A program made the position numbers and the translations under genes. A stretch of DNA of 64,000 nucleotides from Aldehydirespirator sp965219165 (GTDB taxonomy: Bacteria > Actinomycetota > Acidimicrobiia > Acidimicrobiales > Aldehydirespiratoraceae): positions 62,001 to 126,000 of the forward strand of contig CBDCMW010000002.1 in assembly GCA_965219165.1 (NCBI GenBank), written 5' to 3'. Positions 59,636 through 64,000 of the stretch are shown in pieces (position 1 is the first letter of the stretch; each line of letters opens with the position of its first letter). The notes beneath the pieces are model-generated. The model made no database searches, was not told the DNA's origin, and was given only the letters and a program-made list of their open reading frames with translations.

Positions 59636-60261
59636 CGGCGCCTCCCCAAGCCCGACGCGGCCGCGGGGCTGGCAGCCGGCGGCGTCACGGAGCGGAACAG
59701 GCTGGCAGCCGGCGGCCTCACGGAGCGGAACAGGCTGGCAGCGCCGCGGCCGGAGGTTCGGGCACCGAGCGCCTCGGGCAGTGCGGTGAAGGTCGCCAGG
59801 CCGAGCCCTGCCATCAGGACGATCTCCGCCGCGAGCGCGACGCCGACCGCGGGCCGGTCACTGATCGACTGCGCGATGGCCGGCACGGGCGGGCTGTCCG
59901 CGCCAGCCGCGGCGAACGACACCGCGGCCAGCGCCAGGTTGCCGAGGACGTGGATCCACGAGGGCGGGGCGTCGAGGCGGCCGAAGCATCCGCACGAGCC
60001 TGCCCCCGCGAGCACGGCCCTCAGGACAACCAGCGCAAAGGACGCATAGAGCAGACCCACCGCCCACGCGGTCGGGCCTCCCACCAGCAGGGCGGCTACG
60101 CCGACAGCGGCCTCCGACGCTCCGACGAACCGCACCACAGGGGCCGGGACCCGGAACCCGAGAAGGCCTGCGAAGCCTTGCGCGGGCTTCGACAGTTTTG
60201 CCGCTCCCGCCGCCACCAGTAGCAACGCGGCAGAAGCGTGGATCGCCGACACCACAGACAC
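59632..60261 (-). CDS. MauE/DoxX-like membrane protein
   Basis: 209 residues with four helices (IHASAALLLVAAGAAKL, FVGASEAAVGVAALLVG, TAWAVGLLYASFALVVLRAV, HVLGNLALAAVSFAA) and the CGCFG motif of MauE/vitamin-K-reductase-like proteins. Probably supplies redox equivalents for the thioredoxin-like protein. The C-terminus has two copies of LFRSV(R/T)PPAAS from a 33-bp repeat. It overlaps the next gene by GTGA. Confidence 0.75.
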   Translation of the reverse strand: MSVVSAIHASAALLLVAAGAAKLSKPAQGFAGLLGFRVPAPVVRFVGASEAAVGVAALLVGGPTAWAVGLLYASFALVVLRAVLAGAGSCGCFGRLDAPPSWIHVLGNLALAAVSFAAAGADSPPVPAIAQSISDRPAVGVALAAEIVLMAGLGLATFTALPEALGARTSGRGAASLFRSVRPPAASLFRSVTPPAASPAAASGLGRRR

Positions 60262-60516
60262 GGGCGGCGATGCTAACGGCCCCGTCGGCTCTCAGCTCAG
60301 CCGTCCATCTGCGGTTCTTCCGACGCATAGGATTGCGGTCTTACGGATTCACGTCCTGGCCTGGCCTGGCGGAACCTGAACCCCGAGAGGGCTGGATCGT
60401 GAGGACAATGCGCTGGAGTGCCGGGACCCGTGAGGCCGCGGCCGCCGTTCCGGCTGCGTGGACCCCCCCCCCCGCTGGGGCCGGCTCTCTCGTGAGAGGC
60501 TGCTGCGGACGGTCGC
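60262..60516. other. Intergenic, no feature seen
   Basis: About 250 bases between two minus-strand genes. It includes a run of nine Cs near 60466; no gene or repeat found. Confidence 0.4.
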
Positions 60517-61386
60517 CTAGATTCCGGGGGTCCGGTATCCGTCGGACCGCCACAGGATCGGGAAGTGGTTCTCGTCCATCTCGTCGTCGGTGAGCCGGGC
60601 GTAGCGGGAATAGACGGGGCCGTTGCCCTCGCCGAATCCGGCCCGGTTGAAGCGGGCGTCGCTGCTGGCGCAGTGCAGCACGAGGGAACGGCGATGCCAG
60701 CCCGAGCAATTGGGACCCGAGCCGTGCCAGGCCCAGCCGTGATGGAACGCCCCGCCTCCTGCGGCCACCTCCACCGCGGCGATGTCGAGTTCGGCTCCCG
60801 CGGCCGCCGCGGCCGCGCTCACGGTGGCCCGATAGTCGTCAGGGGCGTGGAATACGCCCGTCGGGTCGGCTCCGGTGGGCCAGCGGTGCGACCCCCGAGC
60901 CAGCTCGACCGTGCCGCCGCTGGCGGTGGTGTCATCGAGGGCGATCCAGCACGAGAACATCTGGCGGGGCGTGTACCAGGCCAGATAGGCGTTGTCGCGG
61001 TGGAAGCCCAGCGATCGGGCGCCTGGCGGCTTCCACAGCACGTTGTCCTGGACCACGCGAGCGCCGGGCCAGCCCGCCAGTCGGGCCACTGCCTCGCCGA
61101 GGCGGGCGTCGAGCAGCACCGACGCGATCAGCCGGTCCGCCTTCCAGCCGTTGCAGATCTGCCGGGTCAGCGTCGGATCGCTGCGGCCCTGGAGCCAGTT
61201 GACCTCGTCAGGAGAGGTGCCCGTCTCAAAGTCACCGCTGAACAGCCGCTCGAATCGCTCCTTGAGCGGGTCGACGAGGCGAGGGTCGATCAGCGAGTCG
61301 ACCGTAACGAAGCCGTCGGCCTCGAACGTCGCCGCCTGCGAAGCCGAGATCAGGCTGGCCCCCGAGATTCTGGCAGCAGTCGTCAT
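60517..61386 (-). CDS. Phytanoyl-CoA dioxygenase-family protein
   Basis: 289 residues. Fe(II)/2-oxoglutarate oxygenase: HxD in LGFHRDNAYLAWY, distal His in GGAFHHGWAWHGSG with Arg in WHRRSL for 2-oxoglutarate. Hydroxylates an unknown substrate. ATGA overlap with the acyl-CoA dehydrogenase gene suggests a shared pathway, such as branched acyl chains. Confidence 0.85.
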   Translation of the reverse strand: MTTAARISGASLISASQAATFEADGFVTVDSLIDPRLVDPLKERFERLFSGDFETGTSPDEVNWLQGRSDPTLTRQICNGWKADRLIASVLLDARLGEAVARLAGWPGARVVQDNVLWKPPGARSLGFHRDNAYLAWYTPRQMFSCWIALDDTTASGGTVELARGSHRWPTGADPTGVFHAPDDYRATVSAAAAAAGAELDIAAVEVAAGGGAFHHGWAWHGSGPNCSGWHRRSLVLHCASSDARFNRAGFGEGNGPVYSRYARLTDDEMDENHFPILWRSDGYRTPGI

Positions 61387-62546
61387 GCCCGTTCACGGGC
61401 TCGTCTGAGCAGGCCCTTGGCGATGATCGTGCGCTGGATCTCGTTGGTGCCCTCCCCGATGGCCATCAGCGGCGCATCGCGGTACAGCCGCTCGACCTCC
61501 ATCTCGGTGGAATACCCGTAGCTGCCGTGGATGCGCATCGACTCCAGCGACGCCTTGATGGCCGCCTCGGAGGCGAAGTACTTGGCCATACCCGCTTCCA
61601 CATCGGCCCGCAGGCCCTGGTCGATCCTGTGCGCGGCCCAGCGGGTGAGCAGCCTGGCCGCCTCCAGCTCGGTGGCCATATCGGCCAGTTTGAGCTGGAT
61701 GGCTTGGAACTCCCCGATGGGCTGGCCGAAGGCTTCGCGCTGCTGTGAGTACTCCAGCGCTGCGTCGAACGCAGCCTGAGTCACGCCCACACCCCGGGCC
61801 GCGATGTTGATGCGGCCGACCTCCAGACCCGACATCACCTGCTTGAACCCCAGACCCTCCTGCCCTCCGAGCAGATCGTCGACCGGCACCCGGACGTCGT
61901 CGAGCACGACCTCGCACGACTCCGGACCCTTGTAGCCGAGCTTGCCCAGATCCCGGAGAACCTCGAGGCCGGGCGTGCCCGCCTCCACCATCAGCACGCT
62001 CATCCCCCGATGGCGGGGCTCGGCGTCGGGATCGGTCTTCACCAGGACGGGGAGAGGATTGGCGAAGCGAGCGTTGGTGATCCAGGTCTTGGTTCCCCGG
62101 ATCACGTACTCGTCGCCGTCGCGCCAGGCCCGGGTGGAGATGCCCTGCAGGTCACTGCCCGCTCCGGGCTCGGTGAGGGCGATGGCGGTGCGCCGCTGCC
62201 CGGTGGCCAGCTCGGGAAGCCAGCGCTGCTTCTGCTCGTCGGTACCGTGAAGGGTGATCATCCGGCAACTCAGCGAATGGCTGCCCAGGATGCCGGCGAT
62301 GCCCATCCAGCCCATCGAGATCTCCTCGAACACCAGGCTCATCGACACCGTGTCCAGGTCGAGACCCCCGTACTCGGCGCCGACGGTGATGCCGAACAGA
62401 CCCATCTCGGCCATCTTGGCCACAATCTCGTGGGGGTACTGGCCCGACTGCTCCATCTCGCGGGCCACCGGCTTGATCTCGGTGTTTACGAACTTCCGCA
62501 GCACGTCGCGAAACATCTGCTGCTCTTCGTTCAGCTCGAAGTCCAT
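61383..62546 (-). CDS. Acyl-CoA dehydrogenase
   Basis: 387 residues from ATG 62546 (MDFELNEEQQMFRDVLRKF); an ATG at 62588 is an alternative. FAD-dependent alpha,beta-dehydrogenation of acyl-CoA. IALTEPGAGSDLQGISTRA, TWITNARFANPLPVLVKT, and the C-terminal YSTEMEVERLYRDAPLMAIG, EGTNEIQRTIIAKGLL. Catalytic Glu not assigned. Probably acts with the downstream dioxygenase. Confidence 0.88.
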   Translation of the reverse strand: MDFELNEEQQMFRDVLRKFVNTEIKPVAREMEQSGQYPHEIVAKMAEMGLFGITVGAEYGGLDLDTVSMSLVFEEISMGWMGIAGILGSHSLSCRMITLHGTDEQKQRWLPELATGQRRTAIALTEPGAGSDLQGISTRAWRDGDEYVIRGTKTWITNARFANPLPVLVKTDPDAEPRHRGMSVLMVEAGTPGLEVLRDLGKLGYKGPESCEVVLDDVRVPVDDLLGGQEGLGFKQVMSGLEVGRINIAARGVGVTQAAFDAALEYSQQREAFGQPIGEFQAIQLKLADMATELEAARLLTRWAAHRIDQGLRADVEAGMAKYFASEAAIKASLESMRIHGSYGYSTEMEVERLYRDAPLMAIGEGTNEIQRTIIAKGLLRRARERA

Positions 62547-62748
62547 GTATCGGTACCCCTGCGGACGGCCGGTCCCTGCCTCGTCCATTATGTCGCCGCC
62601 AGAACCCAGCCGCGACCACCGCACGGGTTCGCACCCGTCGCCTCGGCGCCAGGGGCGCAGGTCGCCCTGGGCGCGACCCATTTGTAGAGTCAACAACGTC
62701 AAGCCGCTGCGCAGCCCGGCCCTCGACCAGCAAGCCGCTGGAGAGAAC

Positions 62749-63216
62749 ATGGCGCCCGAGTCGACTCCCGGCAGTCGAGAGCACCCGATCTCCCGTTTCA
62801 GCGTTCGACGCAAGTCAGTTCAGGTGATCCTCGCCATGATGCTGGTTCTCGTCGTAAGTGTCGTGCTGCTCGTGCAGACAATCGCCGTCAGACACAGCAC
62901 ATTGATCGTTCTGGCATCGCTCTGCCTCGGCTTGGTCGTCTTTGCCGGCTATCGCCTCATGCGCACCGGCGTTCGCACAGTCGCACTGGAGATCTGGATT
63001 CGCCACATGGGCGAAGGAAACCTGGATTACACGGTGACGCTGGCAGGCAACGACGAGGTGAACGAGGCTGCCGAAGCCCTGGAGAGGCTCCGGCAGCGAT
63101 CAATCGAGGCTCTGCAGGCCGCGACCACTACCGCAAGCAGGGCGACAAACCATCGTGCCGACCTCATGGGCGCGACGATAGCGGTGCTATATGGACTGGC
63201 TCGGGAAACCCAGACC
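62749..63216 (+). pseudogene. Truncated two-helix HAMP-like membrane protein
   Basis: From ATG 62749 (GGAGAG a few bases upstream) the frame encodes a basic start, a first helix (VILAMMLVLVVSVVLLVQTI), a second (LIVLASLCLGLVVFAGYRL) and a HAMP-like amphipathic part (RHMGEGNLDYTVTLAGNDEV, EAAEALERLRQRS). Such a start is normal for sensor kinases or cyclases, but no output domain follows. After about 63216 the frame merely runs open through the antisense of the SDR gene to the window edge. Probably a receptor gene cut by recombination. Confidence 0.55.
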
Positions 63217-64000
63217 CTCGTGATCCCTGCCGGCCATGTTGGCGTTGAGGCGGGCCTCGGCCATCAGCTTGGCCACCACTGGGCCCAGCTCGGCCGGGTT
63301 GTCGGGCTGGACCTCCACCGGGCCGAGGTGCCAGCCCTCAGCAATGCCGAGCTTCTCGCCCCGCACGTCGAAGACGCGGCCGGTCACGTTGGCGGCCTCG
63401 GGGCTGGCCAGCCAGGCCGTGACCACCGCGATCCAGCGGGGGTCGATGCTGTCCTTGAACTCCTCCGACGCCTCGCCGCCGCCCATCAGCGGAGCGGTGA
63501 GGCGAGACCAGGCCGTGGGGGCCAGGCAGTTGACGGTCACCCCGTAGCGGACCAGCTCCTGGGCCGCGATCAGCGTGAAGGCGGCGATACCCGCCTTGGC
63601 CGCGCCGTAGTTGGTCTGGCCGACGTTGCCGTAGATACCCGACGGCGACGCCGTGTTGATGATCCGCCCGTAGGTCTCCTCGCCGGACTTGGCCTTGTTG
63701 CGCCAGTACACCGCGGCGTGGTGCGACGGCGCGAAGGTGCCCTTGAGGTGGACGGCCATCACGGTGTCCCAGTCGTCCTCGGTCATCGAGAACACCATGC
63801 GGTCGCGCAGGATGCCGGCGTTGTTGACCACGATGTTGATGTCGCCGAAGGTGTCTATGGCCTGCTGCACCATGGCTCCGGCGTCGTCGAAGCTGGCCAC
63901 GCTGCCGCCGTTGACGACCGCCTCTCCGCCGGCCGAGTTGATGGCCTCGACGACTTCGGCGGCGGGCGTCATGTCGGCGCCTCCCCCGAACTCGTCGCCG
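63187..64000 (-). CDS. Short-chain dehydrogenase, N-terminus outside window
   Basis: Partial; about 270 residues visible with the frame open to the window edge. NNAG in INIVVNNAGILRDRM, Ser in IINTASPSGIYGNVG and YxxxK in TNYGAAKAGIAAF give an intact SDR site. The missing part should hold the GxxxGxG cofactor loop. Length and sequence fit SDRs acting on 3-hydroxyacyl-CoA. It lies convergent to the truncated HAMP gene. Confidence 0.88.
   Translation of the reverse strand, partial: GDEFGGGADMTPAAEVVEAINSAGGEAVVNGGSVASFDDAGAMVQQAIDTFGDINIVVNNAGILRDRMVFSMTEDDWDTVMAVHLKGTFAPSHHAAVYWRNKAKSGEETYGRIINTASPSGIYGNVGQTNYGAAKAGIAAFTLIAAQELVRYGVTVNCLAPTAWSRLTAPLMGGGEASEEFKDSIDPRWIAVVTAWLASPEAANVTGRVFDVRGEKLGIAEGWHLGPVEVQPDNPAELGPVVAKLMAEARLNANMAGRDHEGLGFPSQSI

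Overview
The window is a GC-rich (roughly 65-70% by eye), gene-dense stretch with many GTG starts, 4-base ATGA/GTGA gene overlaps and genes of actinobacterial type (LysM/Pro-rich secretion-associated protein, XseAB, IdsA-type prenyl synthase, MauE/MauD-like proteins, HK/response-regulator fusion). Together with several acyl-CoA and ketone-processing genes this suggests a heterotrophic Actinomycetota, possibly of the Acidimicrobiia; that assignment is inference.

Layout. 0-7.7 kb (+): a LysM/proline-repeat protein broken by a 4-base deletion, then a NitT/TauT-type ABC importer with two different binding lipoproteins. 7.9-10.3 kb (-): a fused GAF-PAS-kinase-receiver-DNA-binding protein whose receiver Asp is Asn. 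10.3-11.7 kb: decayed gene fragments. 11.8-20.6 kb: 1-Cys peroxiredoxin, a rhamnonate-dehydratase-like enzyme, a pncB-pncA fusion, an ABC exporter, xseA-xseB and a prenyl diphosphate synthase. 20.8-23 kb: a DUF4143 ATPase behind a perfect palindrome, plus decayed sequence. 23.0-31.1 kb (-): a BMP/nucleoside-type ABC importer operon carrying two GcvT-like folate-dependent methyltransferases and an XRE-cupin regulator. 31.6-43.0 kb (-): an operon for an acetophenone/acetone-carboxylase-like enzyme (gamma, two HyuA-like, one HyuB-like subunit) with a thiolase-fold protein, its DUF35 partner and an acyl-CoA ligase. 43.4-55.1 kb: Calx-beta surface protein, VapBC-like pair, RF3, a triplicated-domain lipoprotein, an internally deleted sulfatase, P450, an ELFV-dehydrogenase-like protein, a second DUF4143 ATPase and tRNA-Ala(TGC). 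55.1-64 kb: nitrilase-family hydrolase, a Mau-like cluster (MauE, Cys-rich protein fused to SLH repeats, thioredoxin-like), PhyH dioxygenase, acyl-CoA dehydrogenase, a truncated HAMP protein and an SDR running off the end.

The most unusual signal concerns gene junctions. In the carboxylase operon every gap between successive genes is exactly filled by a small ORF whose start overlaps the upstream stop (ATGA, GTGA or TGATG) and whose stop overlaps the downstream start. At three places these junctions are tandemly duplicated with unit lengths of 65, 50 and 35/32 bp, all equal to 2 modulo 3, so each unit is itself a complete stop-start relay ORF (22, 17 and 11-12 codons, mostly beginning M/V-T-G). 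Tandem repeats inside coding regions here are multiples of three (45, 36, 33, 18, 15 bp). This looks like selection to keep ribosomes coupled across expanding junctions, and a possible copy-number-tunable translational relay.

Other structure: a dispersed ~55-bp palindromic element in three copies (one inside a reading frame), a 52-bp dispersed repeat in two copies, and tandem hairpin repeats.
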